This document shows, piece after piece, positions 9,258 through 18,487 of a stretch of 64,000 nucleotides of DNA. How positions within the stretch are numbered: the first letter of the stretch is position 1; each line of letters opens with the position of its first letter. This DNA comes from DATHTS01 sp041940425 (lineage in GTDB: Bacteria; Acidobacteriota; Blastocatellia; Pyrinomonadales; Pyrinomonadaceae). The position numbers were made by a program, and so were the translations under genes. The stretch is from contig JBGTSF010000001.1 in NCBI GenBank assembly GCA_041940425.1, forward strand, positions 1 to 64,000, written 5' to 3'. The notes below the pieces were generated by a model that saw only the letters and a list, made by a program, of their open reading frames with translations, had not been told where the DNA came from and searched no databases.

Positions 9258-9349
9258 TAGCCACAAACAAACACGAAATTTCACAAAAAAATCAAAAACT
9301 GACAAATAGAATTTTTATTTTCGTGTTCATTCGTGTTTGTTCGTGGCTA
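9258..9349. repeat. Inverted-repeat cassette between exonuclease and ligase genes
   Basis: The left arm TAGCCACAAACAAACACGAA (9258-9277) pairs with 9330-9349 at 19 of 20 positions. The right arm contains an extra copy of the word TTCGTGTT. It fills the 97-bp gap, and its last three bases supply the TAG stop of the exonuclease gene. Confidence 0.87.
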
Positions 9350-10396
9350 ACTTTCTTTGGTTTCAGCCGGTTTTTCATTTTCCGATTCTTCCGATTCAAA
9401 AACATTATCATCGCCGACATAATTTGCTTTGAGCGGAACGGCATGCTGACCGTTTTCGTTGAGCCAGCGGACGAGTTCTTCGATAAAGCCGTGCGTGACG
9501 AAAACCGTGTCGGCGTTTGCTTCTTTAATTGCGGTCTGCAGTTCCGTCCAATCGGCGTGATCCGATAGAACGAAGCCGCGGTCAACGGCTTTTCTCCGGC
9601 GCGCGCCGCGAACCGCCATCCAGCCGGAACAGAATCCGGTCGAATGTTTGCCGAAGCGTCTGAGCCACAATGAGCCGATCGCCGACGGCGGCGCGACGAC
9701 AAGGCTTCCGGCAAATTCCTTTTTGTTTTCGACCGCGCCGACGTATTTCGTTTCCGGCAGATCAACGCCCGTTTCACGGTAAGCCTCGGTCAATCTTTCA
9801 ACCGCGCCGTGCGTGAAAATTTTTCCGATCGAGCGGTCAATGCCGTTCATGACTCTCTGCGCTTTGCCGAGCGAGTAAGCGAAAATGACGGAAACCTTGT
9901 CGTCCGATTGATTTTTGCGCCACCAATCGTTTATCTCTTCAAAAATAAATTCGGTCGGCTGCCAGCGATAAATCGGCAGACCGAAGGTCGCTTCGGTGAT
10001 CAAAAAATTGCATTTGACCGGCTCGAACGGCTCGCACGTCGCGTCGGGCATCAATTTGTAATCGCCCGTCACGACCCAAACTTCGCCTTTATACTCGACG
10101 CGGATTTGCGCCGAACCGAGAACGTGACCCGCCGGATGAAACGAAACCCGTACGCCATTGATAAACGTCGTTTCCCTGTACGCAAGAGTTTCGATCTTTC
10201 CCTCGTCGCCGAGCCTGATGCGTGAGAGCCGTTCGCCTTCTTTCGGGACGAGATAATTTTTGCTCCCGCGATAACTGTGATCGGCGTGCGCGTGCGTAAC
10301 GACCGCTTTTTTGACCGGCTTCCACGGGTCAATATAAAAATCTCCCTGCCGGCAGAACAAGCCGCGATCGGTTAATTTGATCAGATTGTTTTTCAT
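9347..10396 (-). CDS. Ligase-associated MBL-fold DNA exonuclease
   Basis: A 349-residue metallo-beta-lactamase/beta-CASP-type nuclease. The metal-binding motif HAHADH is at residues 35-40, with further ligand regions HPAGHVLGSAQ, VTGDYK and LSDHADW. This wording belongs to the exonuclease regularly paired with an ATP-dependent ligase; here it lies directly upstream of one on the same strand, so the two probably act together in DNA end repair. The C-terminal tail (about 330-349, rich in E and K) runs into the intergenic repeat, which provides the stop codon. The ATG at 10396 gives the normal N-terminus (LTDRGLFCRQGDFYIDPW). Confidence 0.9.
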   Translation of the reverse strand: MKNNLIKLTDRGLFCRQGDFYIDPWKPVKKAVVTHAHADHSYRGSKNYLVPKEGERLSRIRLGDEGKIETLAYRETTFINGVRVSFHPAGHVLGSAQIRVEYKGEVWVVTGDYKLMPDATCEPFEPVKCNFLITEATFGLPIYRWQPTEFIFEEINDWWRKNQSDDKVSVIFAYSLGKAQRVMNGIDRSIGKIFTHGAVERLTEAYRETGVDLPETKYVGAVENKKEFAGSLVVAPPSAIGSLWLRRFGKHSTGFCSGWMAVRGARRRKAVDRGFVLSDHADWTELQTAIKEANADTVFVTHGFIEELVRWLNENGQHAVPLKANYVGDDNVFESEESENEKPAETKES

Positions 10397-10568
10397 AAAA
10401 CTTAATAAACCGAATACGCAAGAATCGTTCTCAAATCATTTATCGGTCGAAACGCATAAGAAATTAAAAATTTCTTTTGATAATGCAAAGGTTTCCTACA
10501 ATACAGACGCGGCATACGTCTTGCACCTACAATACATTTCCAACAACCTGTTTGGGTTCGATACAAAT

Positions 10569-11633
10569 ATGCGTAAAGAAAAGATGCAAATAGAAAAAAA
10601 GGACAAAGGCTTTCCGCTGTTGGCGACAATCGGAGTCGGAGTTTTGGCGGCTTACACAGTTATGAGAAATTCACGATCTCGATACGATTTTCACGGGAAA
10701 ACGGTTTTGATCACGGGCGGTTCGCGCGGACTCGGACTTGTTTTGGCTAGAGAATTTGCAAAAGAAAAAGCGAAGATTGCCATTTGCGCTCGCAAGACGG
10801 AAGAACTCGAAAGAGCAAAAGAAGATTTGGAAAATCGCGGCGCGGAAGTTTTGACGGTCGTCTGCGATGTGCGCGACGAAAATCAAGTTCGGGAGATGAC
10901 CGAAAAGGTCAGACGGCGTTTCGGAAAAATTGATGTTTTGATAAATAACGCCGGAGTGATTCAGGTCGGACCTCTTGAAGTTCAAACCGAACAGGATTTT
11001 GAAGACGCGATGAATGTGCATTTTTGGGGACCGTTTTACACGATGCAAAACGTCATTCCCGAAATGCGCGAGCGCGGCGAAGGAAAAATCGTCAATATCT
11101 CTTCGATCGGCGGAAAAGTTGCTGTGCCGCATCTCGCGCCGTATTGCGCGAGCAAGTTCGCGCTTGTCGGACTTTCCGACGCGATGCGCGGCGAACTCGC
11201 CAAAGACGGAATAAAGGTAACGACCGTCTGCCCCGGCTTAATGCGGACGGGAAGTCACGTCAACGCGGTTTTCAAAGGAAAAAACGAAATGGAATACGCG
11301 CTGTTCAGCATCAGCGATGCGTTGCCCGTTGCGTCCGTCAGCGTGGAATCGGCGGCACGGCAGATCGTCGCAGCGTGCCGCGAAGGCGACGCGGAATTGA
11401 TCATTTCGCCGCAGGCGCAGATCGCCGCGAAAATGAACGCGCTGTTTCCCGAAACGGTTTCGGGGATCGCGGGCTTGGTCAATAAAATTCTGCCCGGAAA
11501 AGGAGGCATCGGAACGGAACACGCGCTCGGTAAAGAAAGCACATCGTTTATCTCGCCGTCATTTTTGACGGCGAATATTGACGCGGCTTCAAAGAAAAAC
11601 AACGAACTCGCGCCCGGAGAACAGATACACTGA
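10569..11633 (+). CDS. SDR family oxidoreductase, membrane-anchored
   Basis: A classical short-chain dehydrogenase of about 354 residues. A short N-terminal hydrophobic helix (LLATIGVGVLAAYTVM) precedes the Rossmann domain with GGSRGLG, the NNAG motif and the catalytic YCASK. The open frame extends upstream to 10377 but into non-coding sequence, so ATG 10569 or 10584 is preferred; neither has a clear Shine-Dalgarno. It is first in a same-strand run with SRPBCC, NTF2-like and zinc dehydrogenase genes, an arrangement suggesting stress or detoxification. The substrate is unknown. Confidence 0.86.
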   Translation: MRKEKMQIEKKDKGFPLLATIGVGVLAAYTVMRNSRSRYDFHGKTVLITGGSRGLGLVLAREFAKEKAKIAICARKTEELERAKEDLENRGAEVLTVVCDVRDENQVREMTEKVRRRFGKIDVLINNAGVIQVGPLEVQTEQDFEDAMNVHFWGPFYTMQNVIPEMRERGEGKIVNISSIGGKVAVPHLAPYCASKFALVGLSDAMRGELAKDGIKVTTVCPGLMRTGSHVNAVFKGKNEMEYALFSISDALPVASVSVESAARQIVAACREGDAELIISPQAQIAAKMNALFPETVSGIAGLVNKILPGKGGIGTEHALGKESTSFISPSFLTANIDAASKKNNELAPGEQIH

Positions 11634-11672
11634 AAAATTTTTCACTAATCAAGTAAAAGGAAATTTAAAGTT

Positions 11673-12524
11673 ATGAAAGAAACAAAAAAACAAAATACGA
11701 AGATCACGAAAACGCCGAATCAAAAAAACGGCGGTAAACAATTGTCTAAAAACGACAAATCCATAACGGAATTTTTAACCGATACGACCAAAAACGTCAG
11801 TAACGCGGAAAGAGTCGTTTCGACGCTCGCCGGCGGAAGCTTGATCGCTTACGGCATCAAACGCAAAGACTGGCTCGGCGCATTGCTGGGCGTAGTCGGC
11901 GGCGGACTCGCCATGCGCGGCGCGACCGGACATTGTCAGGTTTATGACGCGCTCAATTTCGATACCAACAGAAATTCTCTGCTCGAAAAAGGAAAAGTCA
12001 AAGCAAAAGATTGGTTCGAGCAAAAAACGGAAGTCGTTAAATCCGTGACGATTAACAAATCGGCGGACGAGCTTTACAAATTCTGGCGCGATTTTGAAAA
12101 TCTGCCGGAATTTATGAATCATCTCGAATCGGTCAGAGTCCTCGACGATAAAAAATCCGAATGGACGGCGAAAGCGCCGCTCGGCTACAAAGCGCACTGG
12201 GGCGCGGTCATTACCGAAGATATCGAAAACGAATTGATCGCGTGGCGTTCGGTCGAAAATTCGGAAATCCCGAACAGCGGCAGAGTCGAGTTTCTGCCGA
12301 CCGTAGATCGCGGAACGGTCGTTAAAGTAACCGTCAGATACGCGCCGCCCGCCGGAAAACTTGGCGCGCTCGCTGCATATTTTTTAACGGAAGAACCGGA
12401 CACGCAGATCGAAGAAGATTTGCGCCGTTTCAAGAGTTTGATGGAAACCGGCTTGATCATGCGCGTCGAAGGTCAACCGTCGGGGCGCGAGGCAAAACCG
12501 AAAACAAGATCGGCAAAGGCGTAA
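11673..12524 (+). CDS. SRPBCC family protein with N-terminal DUF2892-like membrane segment
   Basis: A 283-residue two-part protein. Residues about 45-95 (NAERVVSTLAGGSLIAYG...GVVGGGLAMRGATGHC) form a glycine-rich double membrane hairpin like DUF2892 proteins. Residues about 125-265 form an SRPBCC/polyketide-cyclase fold (SVTINKSADELYKFWRDFENLPEFM), which binds hydrophobic ligands in its family. A lysine-rich leader precedes the membrane part. An AAGGA site stands upstream of the ATG. It lies 39 bp after the SDR gene and is probably in one operon with it; the ligand is unknown. Confidence 0.84.
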   Translation: MKETKKQNTKITKTPNQKNGGKQLSKNDKSITEFLTDTTKNVSNAERVVSTLAGGSLIAYGIKRKDWLGALLGVVGGGLAMRGATGHCQVYDALNFDTNRNSLLEKGKVKAKDWFEQKTEVVKSVTINKSADELYKFWRDFENLPEFMNHLESVRVLDDKKSEWTAKAPLGYKAHWGAVITEDIENELIAWRSVENSEIPNSGRVEFLPTVDRGTVVKVTVRYAPPAGKLGALAAYFLTEEPDTQIEEDLRRFKSLMETGLIMRVEGQPSGREAKPKTRSAKA

Positions 12525-12532
12525 TATTTTTT

Positions 12533-12566
12533 GTTCAGAGTCCAATCGGAAATTTGCACTCTGAAC
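12533..12566. repeat. Short intergenic inverted repeat
   Basis: GTTCAGAGT at 12533-12541 pairs with ACTCTGAAC at 12558-12566 between the SRPBCC and NTF2-like genes. No T-tract follows, so it is not an obvious terminator. Confidence 0.6.
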
Positions 12567-12586
12567 ATAGTTGAAAGGAGTTAAAA

Positions 12587-12982
12587 ATGTCGAAAAAAAC
12601 AGCCGATAAATTTATCGAAGCCCTCGGAAAATTGGAAAAAAACGAAGATACCGAAACGATTGCCTCGCTTTTTGCAGATAGTGCCGAAATTGGAAATGTT
12701 ACTTTGATTAAAAATGTAAGTAACCCGAAAGAATTTTGGACAAATTACCGGAAGACGTTCGGCGAGGTGAGTTCCGAATTTACAAATAAAATTCATTCGG
12801 AAAACGTTTCCGCGCTCGAATGGACGACCGCCGGAACGAGCGCAAGCGGCGGTGAAATAAATTACGGCGGCGTGAGCGTGTTGGAATTTGACGAATCGGA
12901 TAAGATCAAAAGATTTTTCGCTTATTTCAATCCCGCTAAACTCGGTCATCAGATAGAGGAAGCAAAGGCAAATGCCGGTTAA
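12587..12982 (+). CDS. SnoaL/NTF2-like domain protein
   Basis: A 131-residue protein whose layout (ADKFIEALGKLEKNEDTETIASLFADSAEIGN at the start, SALEWTTAGTSASG and GVSVLEFDESDKIKRFFAYFNP later) fits the SnoaL-like branch of the NTF2 fold. These proteins form cone-shaped pockets and act as isomerases, hydrolases or ligand binders. A GAAAGGAG ribosome binding site precedes the ATG. It sits between the SRPBCC and zinc dehydrogenase genes on the same strand. No substrate can be named. Confidence 0.75.
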   Translation: MSKKTADKFIEALGKLEKNEDTETIASLFADSAEIGNVTLIKNVSNPKEFWTNYRKTFGEVSSEFTNKIHSENVSALEWTTAGTSASGGEINYGGVSVLEFDESDKIKRFFAYFNPAKLGHQIEEAKANAG

Positions 12983-13026
12983 TTATTGGGAAGGATACAG
13001 TAACAAGGAAGGAGTTTTAGAAAATT

Positions 13027-14199
13027 ATGAAAGCAGTATGTTGGTATGGAAAGCACGATGTTCGCGTCGAGAGCGTGCCTGATCCCGAAATTTTGAATTC
13101 ACGCGACGCAATTATAAAAATCACGACGACCGCGATCTGCGGCTCTGATCTGCATTTATACAACGGCTATATTCCGACGATGCAGGAAGGCGACATTCTC
13201 GGACACGAATTTATGGGCGAGGTCGTCGAAACCGGCGACGGCGTAACAAACTTGAAAAAAGGCGACCGCGTGGTCGTGCCGTTCACGATCGCCTGCGGAA
13301 ATTGTTTTTTCTGCAAACGCGAAATATGGTCGGCGTGCGACAACTCGAATCCGAAACCCGAAACGGCGGAAACGCTCTACGGATTTTCGCCGTCCGGGCT
13401 GTTCGGCTACTCGCATATGATGGGCGGTTTCGCGGGCGGTCAGGCGGAATATGTCCGTGTGCCGTTTGCCGATGTCGGTCCGATCAAAATTCCGAATCAT
13501 CTGAATGATGAAAAGGTAATTTTCCTGTCGGACATTTTCCCGACCGGCTATCAGGCGGCGGAAAACTGCGACATTAAAGAAGGCGACACGGTCGCCGTCT
13601 GGGGCGCGGGTCCGGTCGGGCAGTTTGCGGTCAAATCCGCCTTTATGCTCGGCGCGGAAAAAGTCATCGTGATTGACCATTACGAAGAAAGACTGGAACT
13701 TGCGAAACAAAACAACGAAAATGTCGAAACGATCAATTTCGACGACAAAGAAGTTTACGACCGGGTAAAAGATTTGACCGGCGGTCGCGGTCCCGATTCC
13801 TGCATTGACGCCGTCGGACTCGAATCGCACGGCACGTCGCCCGACGCGCTTTTGGATTGGGCGCAGGTTTACACTTTTATGGAAACGGGTCGCCCGCACG
13901 CGCTTCGTCAGGCGATCTATTGTTGCCGCAAGGGCGGAACGGTTTCGATTCCGGGTGTTTACGGCGGATTCTTAAATCAATTCCCGATGGGCGCGGCGTT
14001 CGGCAAAGGCTTGACGTTCAAGATGGGACAGACGAATATGCACAAATATCTGCCGAAACTTCTTTCGGCGATCGAAGAAGGAAAAATTGATCCTTCGTTC
14101 GTCATCTCGCATAAACTGAAACTGTCGGAGGCACCGACGGGTTATGACAGATTTAATGAAGACAAAAACACCTGGCGGAAGATCGTTTTAAATCCGTAA
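13027..14199 (+). CDS. Zinc-dependent alcohol dehydrogenase family protein
   Basis: A 390-residue medium-chain dehydrogenase. The catalytic zinc region CGSDLH and GHEFMGEV are near the N-terminus, and the structural-zinc loop has four cysteines in CGNCFFCKREIWSAC. The cofactor-binding motif is WGAGPVGQFA. The long insertion and the ending resemble the glutathione-independent formaldehyde dehydrogenase-like group, so an aldehyde or alcohol is the likely substrate. It is the last gene of the co-directional run starting with the SDR at 10569. A GGAAGGAG site lies about 13 bp before the ATG. Confidence 0.9.
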   Translation: MKAVCWYGKHDVRVESVPDPEILNSRDAIIKITTTAICGSDLHLYNGYIPTMQEGDILGHEFMGEVVETGDGVTNLKKGDRVVVPFTIACGNCFFCKREIWSACDNSNPKPETAETLYGFSPSGLFGYSHMMGGFAGGQAEYVRVPFADVGPIKIPNHLNDEKVIFLSDIFPTGYQAAENCDIKEGDTVAVWGAGPVGQFAVKSAFMLGAEKVIVIDHYEERLELAKQNNENVETINFDDKEVYDRVKDLTGGRGPDSCIDAVGLESHGTSPDALLDWAQVYTFMETGRPHALRQAIYCCRKGGTVSIPGVYGGFLNQFPMGAAFGKGLTFKMGQTNMHKYLPKLLSAIEEGKIDPSFVISHKLKLSEAPTGYDRFNEDKNTWRKIVLNP

Positions 14200-14212
14200 G
14201 AATTTGTTTTTA

Positions 14213-14292
14213 TTAGCCCGCGAAATACGCGAAAAGGCGCGAAAAATGATTTTACTGATTTTCGCGTTCTTTCGCGCCTTTTCGCGGGCAAA
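14213..14292. repeat. Inverted repeat built from CGCGAAA words
   Basis: Left part 14213-14245 and right part 14259-14292 are imperfect inverted copies starting with GCCCGCGAAA and containing AAGGCGCGAAA. The same word family appears at 15934-15966, at the 3' end of the cyclo-ligase gene. It lies directly upstream of the methyltransferase start. Confidence 0.82.
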
Positions 14293-14299
14293 AAAATTT

Positions 14300-15292
14300 A
14301 TGAACAAGATCGAAACGCCGTCCGACCTTTTGAATCTCGCCGCCGGTTATCAAAAATCGCAGACGCTTTTTTCGTTTGTCGAACTCGAAATTCCCGAAAT
14401 CTTAGAAAATGAAAAATTAAACGCGGCTGATGTGGCGCGGCGTGTGAAAATTCATCCACTTGCCGCTGAGCGGTTTTTAAATGCCTGCGTTTCGGTCGGA
14501 CTGCTCAAAAAAGAGGGCGAATTTTATTCAAACACCGGATTTACCGAAAAATTTCTTGTCAAAGAAAATGAATTTTATCTCGGCGGGCAGATGCGCCGCT
14601 ATCAGAAACGCTCGTATCCGCAATGGGAAAATTTGACCGAACATCTGAAAAATTGGAAATACGGAGAGACTGCCGAAGAAAACCCCGACGCGGAAGATCA
14701 GGGTGCGGAGGCGATGGCGGAACAACATAATCTCGCGCTTCTGCACGGGCGTAAACTCGCCGAAAATTTCGATTTTTCAAAATACGAAAATCTCCTCGAC
14801 ATCGGCGGCGGAACCGGCGCGATGAGCATCGCTCTGTGCGAAAAATTTCCACACCTGAAAGCGACGGTTTTCGATCTGCCGGAAAACATCCAACAGTCGC
14901 GCGAATTTGTTTCGCAAAGCGGTTTGAATAACCGCATCGAATGCGTCGCGGGCGATCTGACCGAAGACGCTCTGCCCGATGATTTCGACATCGCACTGCT
15001 CGCCAATCTGCTCGCCGCGTTCGACGCGGAAACGAACAAAAAACTTTTCAAAAGAATTTACGAAAAACTTCCCGATGGCGGCGCGTGTCTGGTCAGCGGC
15101 TGGATGTTGGACGAAAACAAACTCGCGCCGGAAATTTCCGTCCTTTTTTGTCTCGAAGACATCTGCTGGAACGCGCCCGATGTCGAGCGCGATTTTGCGG
15201 TCTATAAAAATTGGCTTGAAGATGCGGGATTTCAGAACATCAAAGTAAAAACATATTTCGAGCCGACGAAACTCATTTCAGCCGGAAAATGA
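14300..15292 (+). CDS. Class I SAM-dependent O-methyltransferase-like protein
   Basis: About 330 residues from the ATG at 14300; the longer frame from 14204 only reads through the repeat. An N-terminal winged-helix dimerisation domain (LNLAAGYQKSQTLFSFVELEIPEIL...DVARRVKIHPLAAERFLNACVSVGLL) is followed by a Rossmann methyltransferase core with motif I LLDIGGGTGAMSIAL. This is the layout of hydroxyneurosporene- or acetylserotonin-type O-methyltransferases, which act on small molecules. The catalytic histidine of plant O-methyltransferases is not obvious. Its promoter would have to lie in or upstream of the inverted repeat. Confidence 0.85.
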   Translation: MNKIETPSDLLNLAAGYQKSQTLFSFVELEIPEILENEKLNAADVARRVKIHPLAAERFLNACVSVGLLKKEGEFYSNTGFTEKFLVKENEFYLGGQMRRYQKRSYPQWENLTEHLKNWKYGETAEENPDAEDQGAEAMAEQHNLALLHGRKLAENFDFSKYENLLDIGGGTGAMSIALCEKFPHLKATVFDLPENIQQSREFVSQSGLNNRIECVAGDLTEDALPDDFDIALLANLLAAFDAETNKKLFKRIYEKLPDGGACLVSGWMLDENKLAPEISVLFCLEDICWNAPDVERDFAVYKNWLEDAGFQNIKVKTYFEPTKLISAGK

Positions 15293-15356
15293 TTTTAGGG
15301 AACCTGAAACCGTTAACTTTCGTTTGTCATATCTGAAAAACGATCAGTTAACTTTT

Positions 15357-15866
15357 ATGAAAAAACCTGAAAAAACCGAATACAATGAATATTATGACAG
15401 ATACGTTTCACTCGTTGACGAAACGGAAATCATTGCGGCATTTGAAAATCAGTTAAAGGAGATGAACGAGCTTTTTAGTTCGATCTCCGAAGAGAAAAGC
15501 GAGTTTGCTTATGCGGAAGGAAAATGGACGATTAAAGAATTAGTCGGACATTTGATAGATGGCGAACGGATTTTCGCTTATCGCGCTTTGCGGATTTCGC
15601 GCGGCGATGAAACGCCGATCGAAGGTTTCGAGCAGGACGATTATGTCGAAAACGCGCCGTTTAAGGATTACAAATTTTCCGATCTGGTACGAGAATTCGA
15701 ACTCGTCCGCGAGTCGAGCATTTTGTTTTTCCGTCATCTCAAAGAAAGCGATTGGACGCGCGAGGGAACGGCGAGCGACAGTCCGGTTTCGGTTCGCGCA
15801 CTTGCCTTTATAATGGTCGGTCACGTCCGCCATCACGCGAACATTTTGCGCGAAAGATATTTGTAA
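15357..15866 (+). CDS. DinB family protein
   Basis: A 169-residue four-helix-bundle protein of the DinB/YfiT superfamily. The metal-binding histidines fit VGHLIDGERIFAYRAL and the ending VGHVRHHANILRERYL. Members are metal-dependent enzymes, often thiol (bacillithiol or mycothiol) S-transferases. The ATG at 15357 is preferred over the further upstream alternative because the family similarity begins there. It lies 64 bp after the methyltransferase on the same strand. The substrate is unknown. Confidence 0.88.
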   Translation: MKKPEKTEYNEYYDRYVSLVDETEIIAAFENQLKEMNELFSSISEEKSEFAYAEGKWTIKELVGHLIDGERIFAYRALRISRGDETPIEGFEQDDYVENAPFKDYKFSDLVREFELVRESSILFFRHLKESDWTREGTASDSPVSVRALAFIMVGHVRHHANILRERYL

Positions 15867-15929
15867 AAGGCAATAGGCAAAAATAAAAAACGAATGATTT
15901 GCCAATATTTTAAATTAGCAATCAGCGAT

Positions 15930-16541
15930 TTAGAATTTTTTCGCGTCCTTTCGCGTTTTTTCACGTTTGGAAAAATCCCAAATCTTTGCAGGCGTAACAC
16001 AGAAATCAAGCGGCACATCGAATTCGTCTGCGTCCGAAATTTCTTCGATCGGCGCGAAATAATTGAGACCGATTTTTTTGCAGTCCGCGCGGCAGTTTTT
16101 TAGAAATTTATCATAAAAACCTTTCCCGTAACCGACACGAAATCCCCGTTTGTCAAAACACAAAAGCGGAACTAAAACCAGATCAATTTTTTCGGTTTCG
16201 ATCCGTTCATCGTGTGCCGGTTCGTAAATATCCCACGCATTTATTTTAGTCTCGGTCTCGACGGAAAATTTCAGATTTTCGATCTCGTTCGTCTGAAAAT
16301 CAACGCGCGGCACGAGCGTTTCGATTGCGGGAAATTCGCGCCAGATTTTTTCAAAGATCGGTGTTGTGTCAATCTCGTTAAATTTTTCTATCGGTAAAAA
16401 ACAATGCAGAAAACTGATTTTCGTCAGATCGAAATTTTGGAAAAAAGACGCGGCGATCGAAAAACTTTTTACTTCCCGTTCTTCGGGCAAAAAAGATTTT
16501 TGACGCGCCAGAAAATTTTTGCGGAGTTCGGACTTTTTCAT
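15930..16541 (-). CDS. 5-formyltetrahydrofolate cyclo-ligase
   Basis: A 203-residue protein of the MTHFS family, converting 5-formyl-THF to 5,10-methenyl-THF with ATP. The start MKKSELRKNFLARQKSF and the motif LVPLLCFDKRGFRVGYGKGFYDKFL are diagnostic. It begins 6 bp after the stop of the S9 peptidase gene on the same strand without its own clear ribosome binding site, suggesting translational coupling. The last dozen or so codons (SKREKTRKDAKKF) lie in a CGCGAAA-type repeat like the one at 14213-14292, so the C-terminus appears extended by repeat DNA. Confidence 0.92.
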   Translation of the reverse strand: MKKSELRKNFLARQKSFLPEEREVKSFSIAASFFQNFDLTKISFLHCFLPIEKFNEIDTTPIFEKIWREFPAIETLVPRVDFQTNEIENLKFSVETETKINAWDIYEPAHDERIETEKIDLVLVPLLCFDKRGFRVGYGKGFYDKFLKNCRADCKKIGLNYFAPIEEISDADEFDVPLDFCVTPAKIWDFSKREKTRKDAKKF

Positions 16542-16547
16542 TACAAC

Positions 16548-18470
16548 TTATTTCATATATTTGTCGAGAAAATCCGCGACTCGCGGGTAAAGATCGAGCC
16601 GGTTTTTTAGTTTTGAAATGCCGTGTCCTTCGTCGTCGTAAAGTTTATATTCGACGAGTGCGCCCCGATCTCTCAATGCCTTGACGACCTGTTCGGCTTC
16701 GGTGTATGGAACGCGCGGATCGTTTTTTCCGTGAATGACAAAAAGCGGCGTTTTGATTTTATCAACTTTGGCGATCGGCGAAATTCTCCTTAAAAATTCG
16801 ATGTCTTTATCGAGCATTCCGTATTCGACTTCGCGCTGTCGGCGGCGGTAGCCGGAAGTGTTTTTCAGAAAAGTTTCCCAGTTGACGATGCCGACCGTGT
16901 TGACCGCCGCCGCGAAAAGTTCCGGGTAAAGCGTGATCGCCGCCATCGTCATATAACCGCCGTAGCTTCCGCCCATCACGGCGATTCGTTTCGGGTCTGC
17001 GCCGCCCGATTGTTTGAGCCATTCGACCGCCGCCGCCAAATCTTTGACGGAATCCTCGCGTTTTTCCACATCGTCGAGATGCGAAAAAGTTTTCCCGTAG
17101 CCGGTCGAGCCGCGCACATTCGTCGCCAAAATCGCGTAACCGCGCGACAGATAATATTGATAAAGCGGATTGAATCCGGGACGCTCCTGCCCTTCCGGTC
17201 CGCCGTGAACGCTGATGATTACCGGGAATCCTCCGGGAAAAACCGTTTCTTTAGTTCCATCCGATTTTGTGGTTGTAAGTCCACCAACATTTATGCCTCT
17301 AGGACGATAATACCAAGCCGGAATTTCGCGTCCGTCGAAAGTTTTATATTTTATTAACTCAGGCGCGACAAACGAATCTTGCGGAATTCCCGAACGCGAG
17401 CTTTTTGTTACCTGCGTCAGTTTTTTCGTCGCCAGATCGTAAACCCAGATGTCCGCGTTGTGTTTCGCGCTCGAAAATGTAAAGGCGAGTTTCTTGCCGT
17501 CTTTTGAAAATTCCAGACTTCCGGCGATGCCTTTGGCGGGAAGCGTTACGGGCTGAATCTGCGCGCTTTTCGAGTTCGCGTTCGGCGGCATCAGAGAGCG
17601 GACGTATAATTGGCTGAAACCTTCGACGTTATCCGTGTTGGCAAAGGTCTGTCCGTCGCGCGCGAGCGCCGTCGCGTCCAGATCCCATTCGGCGGTTTCA
17701 TAAGGCGTTATTTTTTTCGTCGCCAGATCCATCCGCGAAAGCGTGATGAATTCGCCCGCCTGATTCGTGCCGAAAATTATGGAATCATTTCCGGGCAGAA
17801 AATGAACGTCTCCGTATTGCGTCGCCTCGCCGTGCGGCGTGAGATGCGCTGCCTCTCTGGTTTTCGCCTCAACCAAGTAAAGATCGTTATCGAGCGAAAA
17901 TCTCACGCTTGAACGCGAAACGATAACTTTTGAACCGTCATCGGAAACGGCGGCGACAAAATTTGAACCGTTGTCCTGCAAAAGCATTTCTTCTTCACCG
18001 CTCGCAATGTCCAAACGGTAAACGTCGAACCAATTTTTATCGCGTTTGTTCGAGGTGTAAAAAATATATTTTCCGTCTTTCGAAACCGCGCCGAAATTAT
18101 GGCGCGTTTTTTCGTCCGCCGTCAGTTGTTTAATATTTGCGCCGTCGTCGGAAAGATGAAAAAACTGCGTGTTTTCGTTTCCGCCGATTGCCTTTCCGAA
18201 AATCAAACCACGACCTTCAGGCAGCCATTCGACGAATGAAATGTTATCGTCAAACGAAGTGATCTGTTCGGGATAACCGCCGCTTGCCTCAACAAACCAA
18301 ATTTGATTCGTTCCCGTGATGTTCGTCAAAAATGCGATGCGCTTTGCGTCGGGCGAAAACGCCGGACTTCCCGCCGAACGGATGTTTAGATAACGCTCGA
18401 TTGAAAATTGTTGAGCCGAAACGGAAAGACAAAAAGTGAGCGTAAAAATAAGCACAGCGAACTTCTTCAT
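16548..18470 (-). CDS. S9 family prolyl oligopeptidase, secreted
   Basis: A 640-residue protein with a signal peptide (about 1-20, ending SVSAQ). A TolB/WD40-like beta-propeller of repeated PAFSPDAKRIAFL-type blades (about 25-370) is followed by an alpha/beta-hydrolase domain. The catalytic serine is in GGSYGGYM, the aspartate in HGKNDPRVPYTEAEQ and the histidine in DDEGHGISK. The family cleaves short peptides or removes dipeptides. A GGAGA site precedes the ATG. The next gene, the formyl-THF cyclo-ligase, follows 6 bp later. Confidence 0.93.
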   Translation of the reverse strand: MKKFAVLIFTLTFCLSVSAQQFSIERYLNIRSAGSPAFSPDAKRIAFLTNITGTNQIWFVEASGGYPEQITSFDDNISFVEWLPEGRGLIFGKAIGGNENTQFFHLSDDGANIKQLTADEKTRHNFGAVSKDGKYIFYTSNKRDKNWFDVYRLDIASGEEEMLLQDNGSNFVAAVSDDGSKVIVSRSSVRFSLDNDLYLVEAKTREAAHLTPHGEATQYGDVHFLPGNDSIIFGTNQAGEFITLSRMDLATKKITPYETAEWDLDATALARDGQTFANTDNVEGFSQLYVRSLMPPNANSKSAQIQPVTLPAKGIAGSLEFSKDGKKLAFTFSSAKHNADIWVYDLATKKLTQVTKSSRSGIPQDSFVAPELIKYKTFDGREIPAWYYRPRGINVGGLTTTKSDGTKETVFPGGFPVIISVHGGPEGQERPGFNPLYQYYLSRGYAILATNVRGSTGYGKTFSHLDDVEKREDSVKDLAAAVEWLKQSGGADPKRIAVMGGSYGGYMTMAAITLYPELFAAAVNTVGIVNWETFLKNTSGYRRRQREVEYGMLDKDIEFLRRISPIAKVDKIKTPLFVIHGKNDPRVPYTEAEQVVKALRDRGALVEYKLYDDEGHGISKLKNRLDLYPRVADFLDKYMK

Positions 18471-18487
18471 AAATTTCTCCGAAAATG

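Noticed and set aside
13156..13899. Long minus-strand ORF inside the zinc dehydrogenase
   Set aside because: The opposite strand has strong family motifs throughout; the antisense frame has none.
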